Assembly: GCF_000149955.1 (NCBI RefSeq)
Contig: NC_030998.1
Coordinates: 1,344,020-1,408,019 of the forward strand
Reading direction: 5' to 3'
DNA: 64,000 nucleotides
Source of the DNA: Fusarium oxysporum f. sp. lycopersici 4287
Taxonomy: Eukaryota > Ascomycota > Sordariomycetes > Hypocreales > Nectriaceae
Positions 45,603 to 57,312 of this stretch are shown here, one piece after another. Within the stretch, counting starts at the first letter, position 1. The number at the start of each line of letters is the position of its first letter. The notes beneath the pieces are model-generated. The model worked only from the letters and a program-made list of their open reading frames with translations. It was not told where the DNA came from and made no database searches. The translations under genes and the position numbers were made by a program.

Positions 45603-47443
45603 TTAATGAGCAAATCTGAAGTCCAGCCTCTTATTGCCTTCATCTTTGGTCGTCCTCAGATACTCATCCTTCTCTCCATCCGACATAGCATTCCAAATGC
45701 GTTCTCGAGTCTTATTTCGCCATATGTAGTACCCCTTGATAAAAATTGTCATCACCACGTTCCAACCAACAAGTGCAAGGAGAACTTTGTTTCCCCGTCG
45801 GTACAGAGGCTTGTCATCATCACGATAGATCTGTGCGTTTCGTGAGCCACGATTGAGACAGCGATGAATGTGATCTTAGACTAACCTGAGATGAGATTAC
45901 AGAGCTTGCTTGGCAAATCATGTTGTACATGGCACTGCCCACTGTTCGGGTGCGAACAGAACCAGCGTTTCTCGATGTCAAACTGACTGCAGAGCTGTCA
46001 GTAAAGGAACATAACCAAAAGAGAATCTTGTTCATACCGTTGATTGAGTGGATGTAAGGGAATCCAATCATCAAGATTGTTGCTGAATACCACGCCCAAG
46101 GGCTAGCGTTTGCGGGAAGCAGCTCGAGAGTTAAGAGCAACACGAAGCACCAGAACGAATAGTAGAGCAAGAGAGCCATTCTGTTGTTGATCTTTTCTGA
46201 ATACCAAGAGATAAGGATCAAGTGTGCCAGGAAAAGAACATATCCCGGAATGGTCAGCAGATTCGTCTCAAAGGTGCCGAATCCTAAGGCCTTCAGGTTG
46301 AGGGTAAGATAGGCAGTGACGGGGTTTGTCGGAATCAGCATGGTCCAACTGATCATGTATAATGGCCAGAGGTCATAGTCCATGAGTGCATCCCAGAGGA
46401 GCTTGAGTGTAAGGCCTTGACGGTTATGCATGCCTCCCTGTTCCGCCATGTCAGTGTTGCTAGAGTGGGTAAAGGTACGGAGTTCACTTACCTTGCCAGG
46501 GTCGTCACGCAAGACACGGTTGACCATGATGACTTCTTCTCTCTCAGTGAACCAACCGTCTTTACCACGGAACCAACTAGCTGTTTGTGTTGGACCGGGT
46601 GGTAGGTAGAACCAAGACACCACGCCGATGAAGAATGTCAGAGTGCCCTCGAGGACAAACAGCCAGCGCCAACCTTCCCAGCCTCCGACCGAGCGCATGT
46701 GAAGGATGCCATATGCCAGAAATGCGGCGACGATGAAAGTACCATTTGAAGCGCAGTAGAAGAAACCGACGCGCATGGGAAGCTCCCTATTGGTATAGAA
46801 GTACGAGAGGTAGAGCAGCGCATCTGGGATGAACCCTCCCTCGATGAGTCCCAGCAGAGCGCGAGTCGCATAGAAGCTTTGCTTGTCTTGGACAAAGCCT
46901 TGGCAGATACCGATGATACTCCATGTCACCATCTGAATGGGGATCCAAACATCAGGGCCGAGCTTTTTGGAGATCATTTGTGATGGGACTTCTGCAGACA
47001 AGAAGCAGAGGTAGAAGATCATCATGCCGTAGTTGTAGTCGTTAGTGTTGAGGCCAAGATCGTCGAGCATGCCATCGCTCAGAGCCTGTGAGATATTGCC
47101 ACGGTCGAGTTGTAGCGCAAAGAACATGAGGCAAACCCAAGAGCAGATTCTCTTGTCTAACTGGAAGGCACCAAGCAGGTCAGTATGGCATCAAGTCGCC
47201 AACAGGGGATGAGCTTACCCGTCTGACTAGTTTCTTCTCCTCCTTTTCCGTCCATTCGGCAGTTGGGTCATATCGATGAATGCCTTCATATTCTGGAATA
47301 GGCTTGTACAGCTCTGTAGCTCCTCCAGATACAAATGTGTCGCCGGTGAAGTAGGCACGCTTCTGTGTTGAACCGTAGTCGTAATCGGAGTCAGACGCCG
47401 TAATGATCGGGTCGTCGATCGTGGTTGGCTTCTTGTCTGCCAT
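45603..47443 (-). CDS. MFS permease, allantoate/Dal5 (anion:cation symporter) type
   Basis: Twelve-span plasma-membrane symporter of the ACS family that imports anionic nitrogenous or carboxylate compounds such as allantoate, vitamins or dipeptides. Exons 47443-47219, 47160-46492, 46437-46038, 45986-45886 and 45830-45603 give 540 residues. The cytosolic N-tail has DPTAEWTEKEEKKLVRRLDKRI, typical of the family, then span 1 with LQLDRGNISQAL. The motif GGFIPDALLYLSYFYTNRELPMRVGFFY and ASLxxSRNAGSVRTRTVG-like loops fit Dal5-type permeases. A 54-base intron (46438-46491) is a multiple of three and stays open if unspliced, but removing it restores DDPGKGGMHNRQ. The N-tail segment TGDTFVSGGA resembles one in the downstream hypothetical. 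Confidence 0.93.
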
Positions 47444-48726
47444 ATTTCCAGGCCCGAGATGCGAAATGTGTCGGTACTCGGTCAACTACATACAGCCTAT
47501 CGGTGTGCCAAGCTCGGTATATAAGTAATTCGGGACATTTTCTAAGATCCATTGTTGTATATCGTGCGCTGAGGATTAAATGGTGCAATGGTACAGATTG
47601 TCTGGCATATACCTGTCTAGTGTAGTTTTCCAACCATATATGTAACGCATAGGCGATGGTGCAATTTCTCGGAGGATATGTCGAATCTCTCCAACATGGC
47701 ATTGGCTCAAAAACACGAAATCTCCGCTGCATCTTCTGCCGATGTCCCGCGGAGCTCAGTGGGTCAACATGGAAAAGGGTTTGCAATGAGACATGAAACA
47801 GATGACTTCCGATAAAGGGATCAGCCTAACTCGCGCAATTTGGGCTTGGCATTACCATTAAGGCCGCAATTGTAGACCTTCTGGAAATGGTGGCTCTGCT
47901 GATCAAGTCGACTAGTTCGTCAGTTGGTCTGTCCCTTGAACGCGTGCGAGGGCCACTCGATGGCGTCAACAACACTGCCGAGAGTTTCTCCGGAATAAAT
48001 AATTCTCGTCAAACATTCGTATTGAACGAGCTTTCAGTACTCAAATCATTTTCCTTTTCAATCTCGAAGGGCTTGTACTTCATCCGCTTGTCTTTCCTTT
48101 TGGCGATGTTCAGACGGCAATAACAGTAATCAACGGCACTGCCCGCTTCAGTGGAGCTCAAGAAACTGGCACCAAAAGTGGACTCGGGGATGAAAAGCGC
48201 CACTGGGGAGCAGGGTCTAATTTCCCCGTTACCGATCCGTCGCCCGCATCGTTTGCTCCGAGATGTTCCAACACTTCGAAGGCCAGAGTTCCCATAATAG
48301 AAGGGTCACAAAATACGAATTCGCTGATTGATCAAAGCTAGAAGAATGAATGACAATAAAGAATAAATAGCAAGTAGGTTTATCGTTGCGTAGTTTTTGG
48401 TTGATTCCGGGTTGTGTGGTGATGGTCTTTTGCTTTGTCTTTTGATTGCGAAGGTTTGTCATGATCGTAGAAAAAGTTATTTCACATTGTAACAAGGCGA
48501 CGAGGAATTACAATGTCGAAGTGATTAAAAATCAACTCTTTACGAATATCTTCCCAAGCCCGCTCGAATAATACAACCAATCAAGGAGGCAGGCATGCTT
48601 AAACACAACACACAAGATCCCAGAAGTTAATTGCCAATACCCTACCCTGGAGACAGCACTGGTCTGCCTGAGGGGAACGCAACTGAGGTCTCACTGCTGG
48701 TTTGAAAAGCAACCAATCAGAGCCAC
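47444..48726. other. Intergenic, no gene seen
   Basis: Long spacer upstream of the permease and of tRNA-Lys. Only short frames without recognisable content. Confidence 0.4.
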
Positions 48727-48809
48727 GCCCGGTTAGCTCAATCGGTAGAGCGTGAGACTCTTACGAGTACGCGATCTCAAGGTTGCGGGTTCGACCCCCG
48801 CATCGGGCT
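48727..48809 (+). tRNA. tRNA-Lys (CTT) with 10-base intron
   Basis: Full cloverleaf: acceptor GCCCGGT paired with ATCGGGC plus discriminator T, D arm GCTCAATCGGTAGAGC, anticodon stem TGAGA/TCTCA, anticodon CTT at 48760-48762, and T arm TGCGGGTTCGACCCCCGCA. A 10-base intron (48764-48773) follows the base 3' of the anticodon. Length 83 equals 73 plus 10. Confidence 0.96.
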
Positions 48810-49379
48810 GTTCCTATAAAAACGATTGCGAGCAATAGCGAGGCATCTCTTTTTGCCATTTTGCACTTTTTCTGAATCCTTTAACCTTTTGCTGGTGAAG
48901 ACAACATACAACAGGGCGACATTCGGTTCTCACGTCGGCCCCACTGCTGGTCTCAGGCGATCCCATGGGAGGAGCTTCTAATGCGCATCTGCTCCTCCAC
49001 AGTTTCTCGGAAAAGTGATGACACAGAATTGAAATGCACTTAAAATAACTGAGCGGAAATCAATCACAGTTTGACTCGTTTTAACAAGTGAAAATGGCAC
49101 TCAATCCGAGCCAGTTCCACTGACCGCGTCATCTTGGTGGGTTGGTCAAGGGGCCAACATTGCTAGCTCGTCAATATTCGCATTCAGAATACGAAAATTA
49201 TCATCAGAACCTCCTTAAGAACGCCCAAATGTCTGTTCCGTGCAGTAGAATCTTTCTGATCTCGAAGCCTTTCCTTTGTCAGAAAAGTCTCAATTATTCC
49301 CTGCAAATTCTTCTGTCCGTTCTTGAGGTCGTTGTTCACATACATATCGTTATCCCTCTTTTAGTTTTCGTATCCGAAG
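48810..49379. other. Spacer between tRNA-Lys and RTA1 gene
   Basis: T-rich stretch directly after the tRNA could serve as Pol III terminator; the remainder is the RTA1 gene promoter. A frame at 49142-49570 overlaps the RTA1 start in another frame and was not accepted. Confidence 0.4.
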
Positions 49380-50320
49380 ATGAGCGGAGATGGGCCATAC
49401 GGACCCGTTGTCAACGGGACTCAGATCGTCTTTTTCGAATACTTGCCCAACAAACCTGCCGCCATATCCTTCGTTGTTCTCTTCGGCATTGTAACTTTAG
49501 TCCACTTGGTATTCCTCTTCATCCTTCGAGCCTGGTTCTTCATCCCCTTCATCCTCGGTGGCATCTGTAAGTAGACCCCATAGCCTTGGCGTTGGTACCT
49601 TCTGACACGGGTCCAGGTGAGATCTTTGGTTACTTCGGTCGAGCTCAAGCCCACGATGCCCCTGATAAAGCAGGTCCCTTTATCCTCCAGAACGTCCTTC
49701 TCCTCGCCGGAACACCTTTCCTAGCCGCGACGATCTACATGAGTCTTCGGCGTGTTGCCACGGCGCTTGACTCCCAACATCTTTCGTTTATAAGTCTTCG
49801 ATGGTTGACAAAACTATACGTCCTTATTGACATCGCATGCATTGTCAGCCAATTCATAGGCGCCATCATACCTGCTTCTGGAGAACCAGATGCCATCACT
49901 AAAGGCCGAACTATTCTTATTGCTGGTCTGATAGTTCAACTCTGCGCCTTGAGTATCTTTATCCTCACGTCGCTGTATCTGTACATACGCATAAGACAAG
50001 AAACTGGACCGTTCTTGGATTCATCCCTGGTACGGTGGCGGCGATACTTCAGAACCATCGAGGCTGTGACGATCATCATGATTATTCGCAGTATTGTCCG
50101 TGCAGTCGAGTATCTTCAAGGGCAAGGGGGGTTCGTCATATCTCACGAAGTCTTCATCTATCTCTTTGACGCCTCACTTATGTTCCTGGTCATGCTCTTG
50201 TTTTTGATCGTTCATCCAGGACGGCTGGTCAAGAGCGGTACAAGGATGAAGTGGAGGGGACAGACGCATATTGATGAGGCAGGTGATGATATCATGCATC
50301 TGCGTGAGTATCGAGCTTAG
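49380..50320 (+). CDS. RTA1-like (lipid-translocating exporter family) membrane protein
   Basis: Exons 49380-49566 and 49617-50320, 296 residues with seven hydrophobic spans, the normal RTA1 layout (PF04479). Hallmarks: YLPNKPAAISFVVLFGIV in span 1, EIFGYFGRA after the intron, the IDIACIVSQFIGA loop, then GLIVQLCALSIF and EYLQGQGGFVISHEVFIYLFDASLM. The family includes yeast RTA1, RSB1 and RTM1, linked to sphingoid-base release and resistance to toxic compounds, in the plasma membrane. The intron is 50 bases with a CTGAC branch site. The C-terminal tail is basic. Confidence 0.93.
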
Positions 50321-50770
50321 CATATTCCAGTTGCTTGAAGAAAATGAGAATGCCTATCATTATGTAAACAGAATCAGATTTTTATGGCTTTCGAGTGATT
50401 CCAAAATACAACCAGTGCATTCATTTCAGTCTTTCAGACAATTGAAAAGAACATTAAGCGGTAGCATAGCGAGATTAGTCAGACCGAGATAATCACTGCA
50501 GGGAGATATAAGCTCTCAATTATAACGAGTTTGAACCACCAAGTTTGGTTTCAGGCATCTCTGACAAGTCTGACAAGAATGAAGGTGATGTCGATTTCGG
50601 CGATGAAATGGAGGAGCGAAGCGGCGCGATAAGAAGCGATAAGATAAGATAAGCCACCAAACCCCGCTGTTCATTGGCCGATTCCTGATGTCATCTCGCG
50701 ACAACATCAATTTTCAGCCTTCACTCATCTCATTGCAGGACCATCTTCAACACCAACAGTACAGCCTATC
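50321..50770. other. Intergenic, no gene seen
   Basis: Spacer with a GATAAG repeat (GATAAGATAAGATAAG, about 50638-50653) on the plus strand shortly before the mitochondrial protein gene; the GATA cores could bind a GATA factor. No coding sequence. Confidence 0.4.
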
Positions 50771-51310
50771 ATGTTTGCTATTCGACGAATCATCGCCCGC
50801 CCTGTGCTGCGCGTAGCGACGCGTCAGATCCACGTGACACCACGTCGCTTCGCCTCTGCCGATCAGCCACCCAACATGCAGCAGATCGAATCAATGATGA
50901 ATGACCCTCATATTCGTGAGACGTTTGAGAAGCTGAGCCGTCATCCTCCGGCCATTGAGGCCATGCAGAAGATGGGGGACATTATCAAGAGCAAGGGTAA
51001 GAAACTTCGGTGAATCCAATTGCAACCTCGGCTGATTATCTGGCACAGGGCTTGCCACTTCAGGGCCACCGAGCAAGATGGACATCATGAAGCTCATGAT
51101 GGATAAGGAGTTTCGTGATGCAGCGACAACGGTATGTTTGTCGTCCGAGTCTTTAATTGTGTGCTAATTGGGATTGTAGTTGACGACCGAAATGCAAAAT
51201 GCTGGTGTTGAGATCAACCCTGATGTTAGCTTTCGTACCTGCTTCATTCCCGTCCAAGTCACTGACAGTATCCCTAGGTCTTCATGAAGATGATGCAGGG
51301 TGAGAAATGA
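50771..51310 (+). CDS. Small mitochondrial-targeted hypothetical protein
   Basis: Four exons, 50771-50996, 51049-51131, 51180-51224 and 51278-51310, encode 128 residues; the last two exons are only 45 and 33 bases. The first 28 residues ([19 protein letters not shown]...) are Arg-rich with no acidic residues, a strong mitochondrial presequence. The mature part has two similar Met-rich helical segments, [24 protein letters not shown] and [20 protein letters not shown], that recall STI1/DP-type helices of Hsp70 co-chaperones (inference). All introns have GT-AG ends and 48-53 bases, and the frame closes precisely. Probable matrix protein of unknown function. Confidence 0.8.
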
Positions 51311-52485
51311 AGTTGATATCTTCATACGGGAAAGTGTAGGGTTTATTGCATCAGTCATGACAAGAGTTGCGATGGCTCCGAGAACAGATTGTCGTTAGCC
51401 CTCAAGCATCGAAGAAGCCAGCGTATATTATTCAGGACTTGAACTAAACTGTCTTGCAACATCACCAATGTGTCAGAGCCGTGTTAAAAACTGGTCGATT
51501 GTGAATTGCGTCATGTGATATATCGTATACCCAGCGACGAGCCCTTGAAGTCCATAGCAAACGCCCGATTTGTTAATCCCCAAGCCGTCTCTACATATGT
51601 TTCATTCTATTTCAGGGCAATACTTATCATGTGTATCGATCCAAGGCCCCGGACCTTAGCTTCCGACGGACACTATCGGAGTCACCGCTCGATAGTCTCA
51701 TGCAAGATCCCAATCAAGAAGGCACAAGAGGTCAAAGCTGAGAAAGGAAATTGAATGCGAGGCATAGAGTTCACGTGAGACTGTTCTCTCTGCCGTTCTG
51801 ACACATTGAGATGAGTATGTCGCAGAATTAAGTCAGCTCACCCGTTCAGCAAGCCACATAACCGAAACAGTTCGGCATGAAATTATAACCAAGGGAGTGA
51901 CATAGCTTGATGAATGTTCCAGACAGATACCAGAGATATTAGACATAAAAACAAGCTTCTGCAACAGACTACCGGATTGGCTGTCGCTGGCAATTGGTAA
52001 AATTGCGGGATTTTTAGTTCACGCTAGCCCGGGCCCCTTGACACTTCTCCCGTGATCAGAATACGGCCTTGAGGTCTAGGCCACAGCTGAACTCTCTCGT
52101 GGTCTAGGAGCCAATCAATTTTATCACTAGACCAGTTTCCAGATGCCTATTGAGGAAGCTGGTCCCAGATCTGCACAGGTAATCGCGACTTGGTCTGGCG
52201 TTGCTACGTGATCTGAGCTAGTGAGAAGCTGAACCAAGACATGCATCGTAGCCTAGGAGACTTCCAGGGGAATTGGCGCCTTTGGTCTTGAACATTGGTA
52301 TGGATGGTGGTCGCTTGATTAACGTTCAAGCGAGGGGTGTTTATCTTTGGAGCATGATAACATACTAGCTCGTTTAACATAAAGGGCAAAGCGCCGTGCT
52401 GGCAGTTCTGGTCCATTCAGTCTTCATTGATACCTCCATTGATCCACGTTTGCCTATACCTCGATAGTCCATCAAAAACGGCAAG
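51311..52485. other. Intergenic, no gene seen
   Basis: Spacer with no supported coding sequence, including the polyamine oxidase promoter. Confidence 0.4.
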
Positions 52486-54144
52486 ATGAGGCACTCAATC
52501 ACACAGCTTACAGCTGTTTTCACAGCCCTATCCACAACAGCCCATTCCGCCATCCTTCAACGGGACAAGCAAGGGTCCTGCGCGAAGACCAAGGTCGCTA
52601 TCCTCGGAGCCGGTGTTGCTGGCATAGCAGCAGCCCAAAACTTGACAAAAGCAGGCATTGACCAGTTCATCATTGTAGAGCATAATGACTACATTGGCGG
52701 GCGAATGAGGAAACAATCCTTTGGCAAGAACGCAGATGGACAACCTTACACAATTGAGTTTGGCGCCAACTGGGTTGAGGGTATCGGATCAGAAGCTACA
52801 CATGAGAATCCCATCTGGCAGTTGGCAAAGAAGTATGACTTGAAATCGCATGAGTCCGATTACGACAACTACTTGACATTTGATCACAAAGGGACAGACA
52901 AACTGGAGCAACACGATCAAAAGCCTGGGAGAAGATCTACAGCAAGGCTGAAAGCAGAAGCTGGTCATCTCCTGCTCGGGAACTTGCAAGATACTTTCCG
53001 TACGTGCTGCCATCCGCTCAGCAGGATGGCGCCCAGACAAGGATGACATGCACGCCCAAGCCGCAGACTGGTGGAAATGGGACTTTGAATCCGCCTGGAC
53101 ACCCGACGAAAGTGGCCTTATCTTTGGAGTGGCTGGTGGTAATGCGACATTTGGCTACTTCAGCGATGTCAGTAACCTCGTCGTTGACCAGCGTGGCTTC
53201 AGTACCATCATACAAGAGGAGGCCAAGACGTTCCTAAAGAAAGGTGATGCAAGACTCCGACTCAAGACCACTGTCGAAGGTATCAAATACGGAAAGGACG
53301 GCGTGACAATCACAACGGACAAGGGTGATTGCATCCAAGCCGACTACGCGATCTGCACCTTTTCGCTAGGAGTGTTGCAGAGCAATACCACCGAGTTCAG
53401 CCCCCCTCTCCCCGACTGGAAGCAAAGTGCCATTGATCAGTTTGCCATGGGCACGTACACCAAGATCTTCATGCAGTTCGAAGAGGCTTTCTGGGACAAC
53501 CAAACGCAATTCTTCCTCTATGCCGATCCTCTCGAGCGTGGCCGGTACCCTCTCTTCCAATCACTCAACCCTGAGGGTTTTGCGCCGGGTTCCAACATTC
53601 TCTTCGGAACTGTTACTGGACAACAAGCATGGCGCGTAGAACGTCAGACCAACAATGAGACGATGGAACAGATTCTTGATGTCTTGAGACTGATGTTTCC
53701 CGACAAGAATGTGACGACACCGACTGCTTTTACCTACCCTCGCTGGAGCACTGAACCGTAAGTCAAGAACAACCCGCTCACAGTCGAATGACTCTTGGAC
53801 TAACGACACGCAGTTGGGCATATGGCTCCTACAGCAATTGGCCCGTCGGCATGACTCTTGAGAAGCATCAAAACATGCGCGCCAATGTTGAGCGCCTCTG
53901 GTTTGCAGGAGAAGCCAATTCTGCAGAGTTCTTTGGGTTCTTGCACGGCGCGTATACTGAGGGTCAAGATATTGCTAATAAGATTGGCAATATCATAAAC
54001 GGAAAAGCTGGTGATGATGAGTTCGACATGGAGAGGTACGAGAACCTTCATGGAACGACATTTGTGGATGAGTATGATGAGGATAACGGATGGTTGTTTC
54101 CGTATGACGTCGAGGGGGACGAAGAGGAAGAAGAGGAAGAATGA
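52486..54144 (+). CDS. Secreted FAD polyamine (amine) oxidase, frame disturbed by four single-base runs
   Basis: Flavin amine oxidase that oxidises polyamines to aldehyde plus H2O2. Signal peptide about 1-21 (AVFTALSTTAHSA). FAD fold at about 36-60 (VAILGAGVAGIAAAQNL), then GGRMRKQSFG, then TIEFGANWVEGIG. The second half has the DQRGFSTIIQEEA, YAICTFSLGVLQ and RLWFAGEANSAEFFGFLHGAYTEG motifs. An intron lies at 53758-53813, and the tail is poly-Glu. As written, the first frame stops at 53044 and the rest lies in the next frame. Runs at 52900-52902, 52927-52929, 52951-52953 and 52995-52997 each appear one base too long; reading past one base at each recovers family-like sequence in all segments. 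I therefore consider the gene intact and the sequence erroneous, but a real pseudogene is not excluded. Confidence 0.8.
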
Positions 54145-55758
54145 GGAGATTGATGTTGATTCTCTGTAAATAATTATGTATGACGGTAATGATTGCAATG
54201 TGACGGAAGGCCTGGGTACTATAACGAGATCAATGGACTTTTGTTGGTTTACTCAATATTCTGTCATTCTGATGCGCTTGTTGCATGTTGTCGCCGATAC
54301 CGCATCGGAGGCTTATAAATCGAGGGGCTGGGGTTCAAGTCAACGCATGCATGCAGGAACTCAATCTCTCGGCCAAGGTATTCGCTCTCATAGAGTTTGA
54401 GTTCGTAACGGCAAGACCGTAAAGGCTTTCTTTCTTTGCATATGCCTTATGGATCTCAATATGATAGAGTTTGCGACACCGGGTAGGGCCGAAGATGGTG
54501 GATCTGGTTATCAGCAGGCTGCATAAGTAATCTCGTATGGGGCCAAACAATTTGCGAACGACATTATCGCCCAAGCTCTAGAAGGGATCAATTGAGGCTA
54601 TCGTATGACCTCTTGCAAACTTAAAAACTCTTCAATGCGATATACGCGCATTCACCTCGGGGCTCATCGGCGAGTGAACCGATTCCCTGCTTCTCGGCAC
54701 TTCTTGGCATGGTTTCTACCCCATCTCTTTGATGATGGATCGACCATGGCCGAGTGGGAGGAGAGTGGGAGAGCAGCCATGATTACAATAACCATAACCC
54801 CGCCCTTTTATTTTTCTGTCAGTGCGTAAACGTTTATCCCAATCGGTTCTGGTAAATGGAGTAAATGCTTGGAAATCATATGCAGCCTGCTGATAGAGTG
54901 ACGCGGCTCGCATAGCCTCATCAAATGCCAACTTAAATTGTTAGTGAGGGCAAAGTCTTGGCAATTGATGTCATGGATGTATGTGCTAAGACTGACTCAG
55001 ATTTGGGTGTGATGCGCTTGATCTTTGAATCGGGCTGCTAAGGTACGGTACCTTTGGGTGTCCTAAATCCGGTCAGCCCGCTCAGGTCCCAAGCCTCACT
55101 AAAGGGTAGAACCAAGAAAATGCGTCGGTCGCAGCAGATGCAAATCCCCAAAACTAGTTTCAATTCTCATACTCCCATGAAACGACCCCAGTTTACGGAA
55201 TAACAGTGATCAAACAGCTAAAATCCGTAGAGTATCAGTGTCGGATTTAGCGAGTCAGCGGTTTCATAACCCCGTAGAGATTGGTCGGCAAATCAGTTGT
55301 CATACTTACCGAGCCTGCCAAGACTTGGCTATGTCGTACTTGCAGGCCACTTATTGGCCGAAGCTCATGCCCAAGTCACGCCAAGGGATCTAAAGTTAAG
55401 GTTTAGGTTGCCGAGGCCAACAGTTGATTATGAGAGACGAATCATTGACAAGTGACCGCGTAATTCATTGCTTCGGACGCCGAGTCGAGTAGTACAACAC
55501 GCGAGCATGGGATACCCATCATGGCTTGGCATCATGGCTTGGCCAAGCATCTCAACGCGTCATAGTCGCTTGATATCTTTTTTCTTGGTGTTTGCTACAA
55601 CTATCAAAACCCATCATGTCTCCCACCCTTCTCGAAGGTTTGATGGTTGTACACTCTCTAGCCTTTGACGTAGGCCCTATACCTTCCCCCTGGCTATCCG
55701 AGCCAATTCGAGGAACTGTTTCATACAAAGGCTACTCTCACGAATCACTAAAACCTCT
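54145..55758. other. Intergenic, no gene seen
   Basis: Long spacer. It holds a 13-base exact tandem duplication at 55517-55542 and an AGGTAC/GTACCT inverted repeat near 55041-55053. No supported coding sequence. Confidence 0.4.
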
Positions 55759-57124
55759 ATGATGCTTCGATCACTCGCTCTCACAAGTTTCCTGGCCGGA
55801 CAATCGCTACGAGCTGCAGCTCAGCGCGACCAGGTTGATAACAGCAACCTCGACCCATTGAAGTTCAAGAGCGATGGAACATTCCAAATATCCGTCTTTT
55901 CAGATCTCCATTTCGCTGAAGGTACGGCATTGAAACCACCATGGTACAAACAAAGCCGCTGACCAAGAACTAGATGCCTCCTCAATAGGACCCGAGAAAG
56001 ACGCCAGGACTGTCAAGGTCATGGGCGACGTGATCGATGCCGAGCTGCCAGACTTGGTAGTCCTGAACGGCGACCTTATCAATGGCGAATCAACATTCAC
56101 ACATAACAGCACGGTATACATCGATCAGATCGTCTCCCCGATGGTTGATCGAAATATGACATGGGCTTCAACGTATGGAAACCACGATCACAATCGCAAC
56201 CTCAACGGAACCGCCATGTTGGAGCGCGAGCATACATGGCCCGGATCTCGAACAGATTCAATGGTCCCAGGAAGCGATGCCGGAACAACAAATTACTACC
56301 TCCCCGTATACGCATCGAACTGCAGTTCAAACTGCACACCCGAGCTGATACTCTGGTTCTTCGATTCTCGAGGTGGCTTTTACTACCAGGGCGGCGCTCA
56401 GCCTAACTGGGTTGACAAGAGCGTCGTGGAATGGTTCAACGAGACCAATGCTAATCTGCGCGAGGAATACGGCAAGAACATTCCTTCGCTGGCCTTTGTT
56501 CACATTCCCGTGTACGCCTCTCTTATGCTGCAGAACAATGGTATCGATGAGAATTACCATCCCGGTATCAACGACGAAACTGTCATTCAGCAAGGTGCGG
56601 GATGGTGCGCAGACAAGAAGGGAGGTTGCGACTACAGCGATCAAGATCTGCCCTTGATGCAAGCCCTCGTTGCGACACCCGGCGTCATCGGACTCTTTTC
56701 CGGCCACGACCACGCGAACTCATGGTGTTACAAGTGGGAAGATAAGGTTGGCGATATGGATCTTCCCGGCAATGGCATCAATCTCTGCTACGGTCAACAT
56801 ACCGGCTACGGTGGCTATGGAGACTGGATCCGAGGTGGTCGCCAAATCGTCGTCACACAAGAGGGTCTCAAGAATTTTGAAATCGACTCGCATATTCGCC
56901 TCGAATCGGATGAGGTCGTCGGCAGCATCTCTTTGAACTCGACTTACAACACGGATGCATACGCCGCAACCCCGAACCAGAAGACGTTCCTCAGCATTGC
57001 GAGCTCTTCTACGCCGACACCTTCGACGAGACCTGTTTCTTTAGCGGCGCATTTTGGGTTGCATAATGCTTTCAGTTCGTCTTTGGTTGTTTTCGCAGGA
57101 GTTATTACATGGATTTTGTTGTGA
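55759..57124 (+). CDS. Secreted calcineurin-like metallophosphoesterase, probably GPI-anchored
   Basis: Exons 55759-55921 and 55974-57124, 437 residues; a second Met three bases on could also start it. Signal peptide about 1-21 (SLALTSFLAGQSLRAAA). The dimetal site of the calcineurin-like fold is complete: DLH at 49-51, GDLINGE from about 87, GNHDH at 123-127, a later HIPVY, and GHDH (FSGHDHANSWC). Many Asn-x-Ser/Thr sites and paired cysteines fit secretion. The C-terminus is Ser/Thr rich and ends in the hydrophobic tail SSSLVVFAGVITWILL, a GPI-type signal. It resembles fungal PAP-like/Dcr2-like phosphoesterases; the substrate is unknown. Confidence 0.92.
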
Positions 57125-57312
57125 AAATAGCGTTTAGATTTATTGCATTTAGAGTAAAAATTATAGACAGTGATTCCCCCAGCGTCATCATCTCGTCCCC
57201 GCACCGTGATAGCCGTTCTCGACACGCCTGGCCGTCAATTAAAACTATAGGAGCTTTATTACAAAAAAGTATGCAATATCTATCCAGGGATAACTACAAA
57301 AAGAGAATTCTT

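Noticed and set aside
49142..49570. 142-codon plus-strand frame
   Set aside because: Overlaps the well-supported RTA1 first exon in another frame and has no motif of its own.
54118..54141. GAA/GAG tract as a microsatellite of interest
   Set aside because: It is the poly-Glu tail of the polyamine oxidase; ordinary low-complexity coding sequence.
55517..55542. Exact 13-base tandem duplication (CATCATGGCTTGG twice)
   Set aside because: A two-copy short duplication in a spacer is common slippage with no further structure.
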